Below are positions 1-6,059 of a DNA stretch of 8,631 nt, in pieces. The position numbers and the translations under genes are program-made. This DNA is from JBHHZI01 sp046757965. Its GTDB lineage: Bacteria; Acidobacteriota; Polarisedimenticolia; SMYD01. How positions within the stretch are numbered: position 1 is the first letter of the stretch; every line of letters starts with the position of its first letter. The notes beneath the pieces were generated by a model. It saw nothing but the letters and a program-made list of their open reading frames with translations, had not been told where the DNA came from and made no database searches. The DNA lies in contig JBHHZI010000141.1 in the NCBI GenBank assembly GCA_046757965.1, forward strand, positions 1 to 8,631, read 5' to 3'.

Positions 1-2151
1 GAGGAGGAGGCCATCCGGCAGCAGTTCCTGGCCATCGCGGACCGCCTCGATGCGGGCAACGCGCTGTTCGTGGCCGGGTCGAAGGTGGACGGTCTGCGCC
101 GCGCCGTCGACGAGCTCGATGACAGCAATCCGGCCATCATCGAGGCCCGGGTCGCCCTCGGCAAGGAACTCCTGCGCCTGGGCGACGGCGCCGGCGCGCT
201 GGCCCGCTTCCAGGCCGCCCTGCGGGTGGAGCAGTCGATGTGGAACGCCGCCACGGCGCGCGGCGTCGTGGATGCCCGCTCCAACCTGCAGGCGGCCCGC
301 CTGAAGCAGCTCCTGTTTCGTCTGGTCATCGCCAGCATGCGGATGGGCGAGGAGTCGAACTGCGTCGCCCGTCATCAGGCCGGCTCGTGCATCCTGCCCA
401 TCACCGGAGATGGCGTGCACGCCGACAAGACCGGTGCCCGCACGGCCATGAGCTATGCCCTCCAGTACCTGCAGATCGACCCGTCGAGCCTCAAGGCACG
501 CTGGTTTCTCAACCTGGCGGCCATGCAGGCCGGCGTCTACCCCGACGACGTGCCGGCCGCCTACCTGATCCCTCCCCAGCGCTTCGCCTCCCGGGCCGAC
601 GTGGGCCGCTTCCGTGACGTGGCCCCGGAGCTGGGCATCAATACCTTCGACCAGGCCGGCGGCAGCATCACCGGCGATCTCGACGGGGACGGTCTGATCG
701 ACATCGTGACCTCGACGATGGATCCGCGCGGCCCGCTGTCGTACTTCCACAACAACGGTGACGGCACCTTCGAGAACCGCACCGCCGCGGCCCACCTCAC
801 GTCACAGCTCGGCGGTCTCAACCTCACACAGACCGACTTCGACAACGACGGCCGGCTGGACATTCTCGTCCTGCGAGGCGGCTGGCTGATGGCGGAGGGC
901 CGCATCCGCAATTCCCTCCTCCACAACAACGGCGACGGCACCTTCACCGACGTCACGCTCTCAGCCGGCCTGGCGGAACCGGCCCTGCCGACACAGGCCG
1001 GGGCCTGGGCGGACTACGACGGTGACGGCGACCTGGACCTGTTCATCGGCAACGAGGGTCAGAGAACCGACGACGGCACCAGCGAGATCTATGCCGACAA
1101 CCTCTTTCGCAACAACGGCGACGGCACCTTCACCGACGTCGCGGCGGCTGCGGGCGTGACCAACGACCGCTATGCCAAGGGCGTGGCCTGGGGCGATTAC
1201 GATGGCGACGGCGACCCCGACCTGTATGTCAGCAACATCGGACTGAACCGCTTCTACCGCAACAACGGCGACGGCACGTTCACCGATGTGGCCCCGCAGC
1301 TCGGCGTCACCCGTCCGGCGGGTCGCAGCTTCGCCACCTGGTTCTTCGACTTCGACAACGACGGCGACCTGGATCTGTTCGTCACCGCCTACCTGGCCCA
1401 GGTGGAGGACATCGCCGCCGACACCCTCGGCCTGGCCCGCGGGTCGGAGCTGTGGCCGCGCCTGTACCGCAACGACGGCGACCGGTTCTCCGATGTCACC
1501 GTGGATGCCGGGCTGGACCATCCCTCCCTGCCGATGGGAGCGAACTTCGGCGACATCAACGAGGATGGGTTCGTCGACATCTACCTGGGCACCGGCGCAC
1601 CGGCCTACGAGGCCCTGATGCCCAACATCATGTATCTGAACCGCGGCGATTCGACCTTCACCGACGTGACCTTCTCCGGCGGCTTCGGGCACCTGCAGAA
1701 GGGACACGGCATCTCGTTCGCGGATCTGGACAACGACGGGGACAATGACATCAGCCTGCAGGCCGGCGGCATGTTCCCCGGGGATCGGTTCAGCAACGCG
1801 CTGTTCGTCAACCCCGGCCACGGCCATCACTTCCTGTCGGTCCAGGCCGTCGGCCGCCGCTCGAATCGCGCCGCCATCGGCACGCGGCTGCACGTCCGGG
1901 TGACCACCGCCGGCGGGACGCGCTCGATCTATCGGTGGGTCACCAGCGGCGGGAGCTTCGGGTCGTCGTCCCTGGAGCAATCGATCGGCCTGGGCGATGC
2001 CACCGGCATCGAGACCCTCGAGGTGATGTGGCCGGCCACCGGCCGGACCCAGACCTTTCACGACGTCCCGCTCGACGCCTTCATCCGGGTCCTCGAGGAC
2101 GAGGAGATGTTCGAGCGGGTGACCAAACCGCGTCTGGCGCTGCACCGATGA
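1..2151 (+). CDS. FG-GAP/VCBS repeat protein with C-terminal ASPIC/UnbV domain (CRTAC1-like), 5' end outside the window
   Basis: The frame is open from base 1 and continues upstream of the window; 716 residues are visible. An in-frame GTG at 70 is not needed as a start because the codons before it read as protein. Visible residues about 40-80 look like a TPR-type helical pair (LGKELLRLGDGAGALARF). Seven calcium-loop motifs of the type DxDxDGxxD follow, at bases 676, 835, 1012, 1195, 1348, 1552 and 1723; the sixth is DINEDGFVD. They alternate with NNGDGTFTDV-type strands, the pattern of FG-GAP/VCBS beta-propellers. From about residue 611 to the end is an ASPIC/UnbV-like domain (FLSVQAVGRRSNRAAIGTRL ... 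LEVMWPATGR). Such proteins are usually exported and thought to bind Ca2+ and mediate surface or carbohydrate contacts. No signal peptide can be judged because the N-terminus is missing. Family assignment is strong; the precise role is unknown. Confidence 0.93.
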   Translation, partial: EEEAIRQQFLAIADRLDAGNALFVAGSKVDGLRRAVDELDDSNPAIIEARVALGKELLRLGDGAGALARFQAALRVEQSMWNAATARGVVDARSNLQAARLKQLLFRLVIASMRMGEESNCVARHQAGSCILPITGDGVHADKTGARTAMSYALQYLQIDPSSLKARWFLNLAAMQAGVYPDDVPAAYLIPPQRFASRADVGRFRDVAPELGINTFDQAGGSITGDLDGDGLIDIVTSTMDPRGPLSYFHNNGDGTFENRTAAAHLTSQLGGLNLTQTDFDNDGRLDILVLRGGWLMAEGRIRNSLLHNNGDGTFTDVTLSAGLAEPALPTQAGAWADYDGDGDLDLFIGNEGQRTDDGTSEIYADNLFRNNGDGTFTDVAAAAGVTNDRYAKGVAWGDYDGDGDPDLYVSNIGLNRFYRNNGDGTFTDVAPQLGVTRPAGRSFATWFFDFDNDGDLDLFVTAYLAQVEDIAADTLGLARGSELWPRLYRNDGDRFSDVTVDAGLDHPSLPMGANFGDINEDGFVDIYLGTGAPAYEALMPNIMYLNRGDSTFTDVTFSGGFGHLQKGHGISFADLDNDGDNDISLQAGGMFPGDRFSNALFVNPGHGHHFLSVQAVGRRSNRAAIGTRLHVRVTTAGGTRSIYRWVTSGGSFGSSSLEQSIGLGDATGIETLEVMWPATGRTQTFHDVPLDAFIRVLEDEEMFERVTKPRLALHR
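925..1290 (+). repeat. DNA-level repeats encoding NNGDGTFTDV strands
   Basis: A 30-base unit encoding NNGDGTFTDV occurs identically at 925-954 and 1111-1140, and with three third-position changes at 1261-1290. A more divergent relative starts near 751. The copies lie in the same frame of the FG-GAP gene, one per propeller blade. Their near identity suggests recent internal duplication or gene conversion rather than protein-level conservation alone. Confidence 0.8.
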
Positions 2152-2228
2152 GCCGGCTCTCAGCAGCCTCGCAGCCCTCGGCCGCCGACGGCACGGCCGG
2201 CCGGCGGCCGGCGCCCCCGAATCCGTGA
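2148..2228 (+). other. 26-codon bridging ORF between the FG-GAP gene and the methyltransferase
   Basis: An ATG at 2148 overlaps the FG-GAP stop as ATGA. It opens a 26-residue frame (starts MSRLSAASQPS, ends RRPAPPNP) that stops at 2226-2228. That stop overlaps the GTG start of the methyltransferase as GTGA. Ribosomes could therefore pass from gene to gene by termination and re-initiation. The peptide is low-complexity (Ala, Pro, Arg, Ser) with no recognisable domain, and no strong Shine-Dalgarno precedes the GTG at 2225. It could be a coupling leader, or a chance frame in GC-rich DNA. Confidence 0.25.
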
Positions 2229-3427
2229 CCGCGCCGGCTCCACCGGCGGCACCGCCGGGGTTCGCGCCACTGGACCCCGGGGAGGATCACGAGGCCTGCG
2301 ACGTCTGTGCCGCCCCTCCGCCCCTCGAACCGCATCTGGCGGTGAGCCTCATGGGGGTCGCCGACGCCTGGGTGTGTCGCTGCCCGACGTGTGGCTTCCG
2401 GCAGGTCCGGCCTCGCCTCGGCCCCGGCGAGATCCGGTCGCTCTACCCCACCGACTACTTCGACTCGCGCGGCACCATCGGGTTCGGGGACTACGCCCGG
2501 CAGCAGCAGCGCTATGGCCGGGAAGCCTTCTTCCTGGCGAAGCAACTGGCGCGCATCGCGCCGGCCGGCCGCCTTCTGGAGGTGGGCTGCGCTCTCGGCT
2601 TCCTCCTGGACGCCCTGCGCCGCGAAAGCCGCTGGGAGACGGTCGGTCTCGACATCTCGCCGTTCGCCGTGCACTTCGCGCGGTCCCGCTACAACCTCGA
2701 CGTGCGCTGCGCCACACTGGACGAGGCGCACCTCGAGGCGAACTCGTTCGACTTCATCATCCAGAAGGATCTCCTCGAGCACGTGAACAACCCGAGACGC
2801 CACCTCGAGGAAACACGCCGCCTGCTGCGACCAGGTGGCCAGGTCCTGATCGTCACACCCAACGGCGAGGCGAATCTGAGGCCGCTGGCACGACTGGCGA
2901 CACGGCTCGCGGCGGCGGGCCACCCCGCGAGCCAGCCCGAGGATGCGCTGCCCCTGATCGATCAGGGGCACCTGTCGTTCTTCACGGCGCCCAACCTGCG
3001 GCGTCTGCTCGCCGACACCGGTCTGGTCCCGGTGCACTTCCGGACCATCCGGCTGAAGCGAGGGCTGCGTGCCCTGGGCTGGACGCTGTCACGCCGGCAG
3101 CGCCACCATGCGGTGCCCGCCGGGCGGCGGCGTCAGGCCGGCAGCCGGCCCGGCGATGCCCTCGCCGGCTCGACCGCCGGAGCCGCGTCGAGCATCGACG
3201 CCCCCGCGGCGGCGCCTGGTGGCGGTGCGGCAGACCCAGACCCCGTGGCTGTGGAGACCATGAACGCCCTGGCCCGGCAGATCGCCAGCGAACTGGAGCG
3301 GCACCGGAGCCGCGTGCGCGGCTCGCGTCCGTACTACGCCTTCCGCCAGATGCGCGAGCGAATCGTCCGGCTCCCGGGCTGGCTGCCGCTGGGAAACGAC
3401 TTCGAGATCCTGGCGAAGAAAATCTGA
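2225..3427 (+). CDS. class I SAM-dependent methyltransferase with N-terminal zinc ribbon
   Basis: A 400-residue protein. Residues 25-56 hold two CxxC pairs (C25/C28 and C53/C56) that look like a zinc ribbon. The Rossmann methyltransferase fold follows: SAM motif I LLEVGCALGFLLDAL at about 117-131, the acidic residue after strand 2 in GLDIS (141-145), DFIIQKDLLEHV at about 176-187, and the post-motif LLRPGGQVLIVTPN at about 200-213. GHLSFFTAPNLRRLL near 249 is typical of methyltransferases of the Methyltransf_11/23 type. Residues about 285-345 are a low-complexity Arg/Ala/Gly linker, then a conserved-looking tail (YYAFRQMRERIVRLPGW). The GTG at 2225 is the first start after the upstream gene. 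The frame is open further 5', and no clear ribosome site precedes this GTG, so an ATG at 2351 is a less likely alternative that would remove the first CxxC. The substrate is unknown; related proteins often occur in polysaccharide or natural-product loci. Confidence 0.88.
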   Translation: MTAPAPPAAPPGFAPLDPGEDHEACDVCAAPPPLEPHLAVSLMGVADAWVCRCPTCGFRQVRPRLGPGEIRSLYPTDYFDSRGTIGFGDYARQQQRYGREAFFLAKQLARIAPAGRLLEVGCALGFLLDALRRESRWETVGLDISPFAVHFARSRYNLDVRCATLDEAHLEANSFDFIIQKDLLEHVNNPRRHLEETRRLLRPGGQVLIVTPNGEANLRPLARLATRLAAAGHPASQPEDALPLIDQGHLSFFTAPNLRRLLADTGLVPVHFRTIRLKRGLRALGWTLSRRQRHHAVPAGRRRQAGSRPGDALAGSTAGAASSIDAPAAAPGGGAADPDPVAVETMNALARQIASELERHRSRVRGSRPYYAFRQMRERIVRLPGWLPLGNDFEILAKKI

Positions 3428-3429
3428 GA

Positions 3430-3461
3430 CGTCTGCCGCCGGCATCGAACGCTGACAGACG
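3430..3461 (+). other. 6-bp inverted repeat just after the methyltransferase stop
   Basis: CGTCTG at 3430-3435 pairs with CAGACG at 3456-3461 around a 20-base loop, three bases after the methyltransferase stop codon. There is no following T tract, so it is only a weak candidate for a transcript end. Half of it lies in the bufC-derived repeat. Confidence 0.2.
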
Positions 3462-3508
3462 GTGAACTCCTGCCGCCAGGCACGGACGAAGAAGCAACCG
3501 CGTGACGG
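3436..3508 (-). repeat. partial bufC copy (copy A) in the convergent intergenic space
   Basis: These 73 bases match 3750-3822 inside the BufC-like gene at 69 of 73 positions, same orientation, offset 314. On the minus strand it still reads as PSRGCFFVRAWRQEF then TVCQRSMPA, against R for C and H for Q in the gene; the other two changes are silent. Weaker similarity seems to continue towards 3540 (GATCCGTTT against GAGCCGTTT), with indels. It has no start codon or flanking BufC sequence and ends nine bases from the methyltransferase stop. It is best read as a relic of a partial duplication or of a decayed second bufC. Confidence 0.85.
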
Positions 3509-3540
3509 GAGGAAGAATCGCCGCCGCACCGGGAAACGGA

Positions 3541-4500
3541 TCAGCCTGGTGGCGCCGTGCGGATCACCCCGTCGGCCATCCACAGATCCATCAGTGCCGC
3601 CAGCCGCCTGGTCACCGCGGGGAGATGCTCACCAGGCCCGACCCGGGTCGACGGCGCGGCCGTCTCACCGGACGCGCCGAGCAGCTCGGCGGCCAGCTCG
3701 TCCAGCGAGGCGCCGGTCTCCCCCAGGCGATGCAGGCAGGCCGACTCATCCGCCGGCATCGAACGATGACAGACGGTGAACTCCTGCCGCCAGGCGCGGA
3801 CGAAGAAGCGGCCGCGTGACGGAGGCCGGACCAGGGCAAACGGCTCGATGAACTCGTCGCCCGCCTCCACGGCGCCGGAATGCGAACCGGCGGCCCCGGC
3901 AGTGCCGAGTTCATCCTCGATGGCCCTCCACAGCGGTGCCACGGACCATTCCAGCTCCAGCAGCCGGCAGGCCGGGACCAGCGCCAGCAACCGGTCGCGG
4001 GCGTCGGCGGGCGACCACGCCGACAGCACCTCCCGGGTCAGCACGGTGGCATCGGCCTCGTCGAACAGATCCAGGCGCGCCCACTCCAGGCGGGCCAGGT
4101 CGGCAAGGAAGGGCTGCTCCTGCGCCAGGGGGTGGGCGGCAAGGAACGCCGGCAGCATCGCGCCGAGATGGCGCAGGGCCGGCCGGGATGGCGGGTGGGC
4201 GAGCAGAAAATCGGTCACCAGGTTGTGGAAACGGGCTCCCCCGAGCACGGCCACCAGCTTCGGGTAGTCCTCGGCCAGCGCATCGCGCAGCCGGTAGAAG
4301 TACATGTTCGCGTAGATATCGAGGCAGCCGGCCGGCGTCAGTCGCCTCGAAGGCTCGACGAGGAACCCGAGGTCTGCGGTCGGGATCGCACCGGACGCCA
4401 CCAGCGCCTCGGCCCCCTGCTCCACCCCCTGCGGGGCCGACAGCAGCTTCCAGACCAGTTCCTGCACGCTCCGCAGGTCACCGGGCACGGTTCGCTTCAC
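3541..4500 (-). CDS. bufC: BufC/HvfC-like DUF2063 partner protein of the MNIO enzyme
   Basis: A 319-residue protein with the DUF2063 (putative DNA-binding domain) pattern: RRLTPAGCLDIYANMYFYRL then RDALAEDYPKLVAVLGGARF at about 52-91, LAHPPSRPALRHLGAMLPAF at about 100-119, a helical middle (LARLEWARLDLFDEADA), and a C-terminal FFVRAWRQEF segment (232-241) followed by a helical tail ending DLWMADGVIRTAPPG. In bufferin and related RiPP systems, this family works with the DUF692 enzyme and is thought to bind and present the precursor peptide. The GTG start at 4500 overlaps the stop of the enzyme gene as GTGA, indicating translational coupling. The frame is open to an ATG at 4632, but those 44 Arg-rich residues overlap the upstream gene and lack family similarity. 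Bases encoding residues 227-250 are duplicated downstream at 3436-3508. Confidence 0.88.
   Translation of the reverse strand: MKRTVPGDLRSVQELVWKLLSAPQGVEQGAEALVASGAIPTADLGFLVEPSRRLTPAGCLDIYANMYFYRLRDALAEDYPKLVAVLGGARFHNLVTDFLLAHPPSRPALRHLGAMLPAFLAAHPLAQEQPFLADLARLEWARLDLFDEADATVLTREVLSAWSPADARDRLLALVPACRLLELEWSVAPLWRAIEDELGTAGAAGSHSGAVEAGDEFIEPFALVRPPSRGRFFVRAWRQEFTVCHRSMPADESACLHRLGETGASLDELAAELLGASGETAAPSTRVGPGEHLPAVTRRLAALMDLWMADGVIRTAPPG
3750..3822 (-). repeat. copy B of the 73-bp direct repeat, inside bufC
   Basis: This is the parental copy of the segment seen at 3436-3508; it encodes BufC residues 227-250. With copy A it flanks the last 69 codons of bufC. Recombination between the copies would delete 314 bp, remove the natural C-terminus and continue into a frame antisense to the methyltransferase gene. 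Confidence 0.85.
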
Positions 4501-5372
4501 GATCCGGCTCCGGTCCCGGCGGCGGACCGGCCCTCGGACCGGTGCCCCGCTCCGGTGATCTCGCCGGCGACAGTCTTCGCGGTGAGGCTCTCGGCCTCCA
4601 GCCGGTCCCATGTCGGGATCCGGCCATCCCACTCGACCAGCGTCGAGACCTTCCCGAACCGCCGCACGGCGTGCCGGTACAGGTCCCAGACCGCATCACA
4701 GACCGGATGATCGTGGGTGTCGAGAAGATGGGTCCCGTGATCCGAATGCCCTGCCAGATGGAACTGCCAGACACGCTCGGTGGGGATGGCCTCCAGGTAG
4801 GCCCCCGCATCGAAGCCGTGATTGTGGGCGCTGACATGGACGTTGTTCACATCCAGCAGGATGCCGCAGTCCGCCCGGTCGGCCACGGCTGCCAGGAATT
4901 CCCATTCGGTGAGGGTGGACGATGTGAAGGTCAGATACGACGACGGATTCTCCAGCGCGATACGACGCGACAGGCGATCCTGGACACGCATGACGCGCTC
5001 GACCACATGGTCGAGGGCTTCCTCCGTGTACGGCAAGGGCAGCAGATCGTGTGTGTTGTGCCCGCCGACACCGGTCCAGCACAGGTGATCCGACACCCAG
5101 GCCGGCTCCACCCGGTCGATCAGGGCGGCGAGGTCGTCCAGGTAGCTCTCATCCAGCGGATCCGTCGTTCCGATCGACAGGCTCACGCCGTGCATGGCCA
5201 CCGGGGTGTCACGTCGCACGCGGGCCAGGACGTCCAGGGGCCGTCCTCCCCGCACCATGAAGTTCTCGGAGATGATCTCGAACCAGTCGACGCGTGTCGG
5301 CGCGGCAAGGACGCGCTCGAAATGCGGCACGCGCAGGCCGACCCCATGGCCGAGGTACTGCGGATGACTCAT
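4497..5372 (-). CDS. bufB: BufB-like DUF692 multinuclear non-haem iron enzyme (MNIO) for RiPP modification
   Basis: A 291-residue TIM-barrel enzyme of the DUF692/MNIO family, which in characterised members uses two or three iron atoms and O2 to convert cysteines of a precursor peptide into heterocycles. Family signatures in order: GHGVGLRVPHFERVL (8-22), DWFEIISENF (29-38), VAMHGVSLSIG (58-68), WVSDHLCW (92-99), DLLPLPYTEEAL (109-120), ALENPSSYL (139-147), LLDVNNVHVSAHNHGFD (172-188), QFHLAGHSDHG (203-213), DTHDHPV (218-224), LVEWDGRIP (245-253). The likely metal-binding His, Asp, Asn and Glu positions of these blocks are all present. The last about 20 residues (GHRSEGRSAAGTGAGS) are low-complexity. 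The ATG at 5372 has GGAG six bases upstream and gives the usual family length. A GTG at 5522 would add 50 Arg-rich residues read through an RNA hairpin, so it was rejected. The gene follows the precursor gene by 171 bp and overlaps bufC by 4 bp. Confidence 0.92.
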   Translation of the reverse strand: MSHPQYLGHGVGLRVPHFERVLAAPTRVDWFEIISENFMVRGGRPLDVLARVRRDTPVAMHGVSLSIGTTDPLDESYLDDLAALIDRVEPAWVSDHLCWTGVGGHNTHDLLPLPYTEEALDHVVERVMRVQDRLSRRIALENPSSYLTFTSSTLTEWEFLAAVADRADCGILLDVNNVHVSAHNHGFDAGAYLEAIPTERVWQFHLAGHSDHGTHLLDTHDHPVCDAVWDLYRHAVRRFGKVSTLVEWDGRIPTWDRLEAESLTAKTVAGEITGAGHRSEGRSAAGTGAGS

Positions 5373-5428
5373 CAGGTTCTCCGGACCGTGCAGCAGTCCC
5401 GGGACGGGTGCCCGGTCACGGGCCAGGA

Positions 5429-5463
5429 CCTCGTCCCGGGTGCGCCGGCGCCTCGTCCCGGGT
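5429..5463 (-). repeat. two 13-bp direct repeats in the bufA-bufB spacer
   Basis: CCTCGTCCCGGGT occurs at 5429-5441 and 5451-5463 with a nine-base GC-rich spacer between copies. A third TCCCGGG core lies within the palindrome at 5396-5405. They lie between the hairpin and the bufB ribosome site. They may affect RNA folding here or simply be slippage products. Confidence 0.5.
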
Positions 5464-5479
5464 AAGATCGATCGAGACA

Positions 5480-5509
5480 GGCTCCGGGCCATCGCACCGG
5501 CCCGGAACC
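5480..5509 (-). promoter_or_regulatory. strong hairpin in the bufA-bufB intergenic RNA
   Basis: On the minus strand GGTTCCGGGCC (5509-5499) pairs with GGCCCGGAGCC (5490-5480) around an 8-base loop: 11 pairs including one G-U. On the plus strand that G-U position is a C-A mismatch, so the structure favours the operon transcript. No U tract follows, so this is more likely partial attenuation or protection of the precursor mRNA 3' end than a full terminator. Either would give more precursor peptide than enzyme. The function is inferred. Confidence 0.5.
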
Positions 5510-5543
5510 CGTCCTCATTCACGCACCGGCAACATGCGACCGA

Positions 5544-5828
5544 TCAGTCCTTCTTCTTGTCCTCGACAATGGTGCCGCCCTTGTCCTTGCACTCCTGGGC
5601 GGTGGTCTTCACCCAGCCCTTGCCTTGGCAACTGTTCTTGCCCGCGCAATCGTGGCTGCCGTCCGCCGCGCCGCACTCACCCTTGCCAGCGCAGGAGTTG
5701 ATGCCGGCGCACTTCACCTTCTGGGCGTTCTCCCCCTCGACATGCGTCGCCGCAAGACCGACACCCGACGCCAGCAGGCTGACCACGCCCACGGCCACCA
5801 CCATGCTCTTCACCGTTCGCTTCTTCAT
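5544..5828 (-). CDS. bufA2: BufA2-like bufferin precursor: secreted six-cysteine RiPP metallophore
   Basis: A 94-residue peptide. Residues 1-27 are a Sec signal (MKKRTVK, hydrophobic core VVAVGVVSLLASGVG, likely cut after LAA). The mature part has six cysteines at 40, 46, 52, 61, 67 and 80, with the paired motif CAGINSCAGKGEC and CAGKNSCQGKGWV, then QECKDKGG and a charged tail EDKKKD. This C-x-G-x-N-S-C-x-G-K-G layout is that of the BufA2 type of bufferins, whose cysteines are modified by the MNIO enzyme and which bind copper in the periplasm. The ATG at 5828 has GGAGG six bases upstream (CCATGGAGGCAGTCC); the frame is open further upstream, but that stretch is Arg/Pro-rich and not signal-like. 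It is first in the operon, ahead of bufB and bufC. No second precursor (DUF2282, BufA1) and no DoxX-like BufD are seen nearby. Which cysteines are modified cannot be told from sequence. Confidence 0.88.
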   Translation of the reverse strand: MKKRTVKSMVVAVGVVSLLASGVGLAATHVEGENAQKVKCAGINSCAGKGECGAADGSHDCAGKNSCQGKGWVKTTAQECKDKGGTIVEDKKKD

Positions 5829-6059
5829 GGACTGCCTCCATGGACACAGGTCGCCTGCCGCACCGCTGCAACCCACGACCCGGTCGTTGTGTGTTCGCCT
5901 CGTCGATCGGGGTCTGGCCATGGGCGGCGCCGGGCCTGGTCCGATGATCTGTCTCGTTGTGCCTGACCTAACATCGAGACACCGGGAATTGATTCCCTCC
6001 CGCCGTCTGGCCCGGTCAGAACCCGGTCCCGGCGGCAAGAAGGACGGAAACCCAGATGC
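5829..6059 (-). promoter_or_regulatory. upstream control region of the bufferin operon
   Basis: These 231 bases without a gene precede bufA and end at the IS junction. They hold a perfect 6-2-6 palindrome, GGGAATTGATTCCC, at 5984-5997, and an inverted repeat GTCTCG (5951-5956)/CGAGAC (5975-5980) with an 18-base spacer. Bufferin operons elsewhere are often controlled by ECF sigma factors or metal regulators. A GGAAT element inside the palindrome could be an ECF-type -35, with GATGTTAG downstream on the minus strand, but the match is loose. No consensus sigma-70 promoter was found. The promoter probably lies here, because the IS end gives only a poor outward -10 in this direction. Confidence 0.4.
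5984..5997. promoter_or_regulatory. perfect palindrome, candidate operator upstream of bufA
   Basis: GGGAATTGATTCCC has 6-bp arms around a central two-base spacer. It is A/T-rich in its centre in otherwise very GC-rich DNA, about 155 bp before the bufA start codon. It has the size of a dimeric regulator site. No regulator gene is visible in the window, so the link to bufA control is inference. Confidence 0.35.

Noticed and set aside
925..1290. Possible CRISPR-like array from regularly recurring 30-bp units
   Set aside because: The units are in-frame parts of VCBS blades, spacing is uneven (186 and 150 bases between starts), and intervening DNA is coding.
961..2145. 394-codon minus-strand frame opposite the FG-GAP gene
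   Set aside because: It is the antisense of repeated Asp/Gly codons (giving Val/Ala/Ile repeats) with no domain; the plus frame has clear VCBS and ASPIC motifs.
4501..4632. N-terminal extension of BufC from ATG 4632
   Set aside because: The 44 added residues are Arg-rich, overlap the BufB coding region by 132 bases and show no family similarity; the GTG at 4500 gives a classic GTGA overlap.
3936..5465. 509-codon plus-strand frame opposite bufB and bufC
   Set aside because: Composition is Arg/Pro/Gly/Ala-rich shadow coding; the minus-strand frames carry all family motifs.
5373..5522. N-terminal extension of BufB from GTG 5522
   Set aside because: It would be read through the hairpin and repeats, is Arg-rich, and family similarity begins at GHGVGLRVPH right after ATG 5372, which has its own GGAG site.
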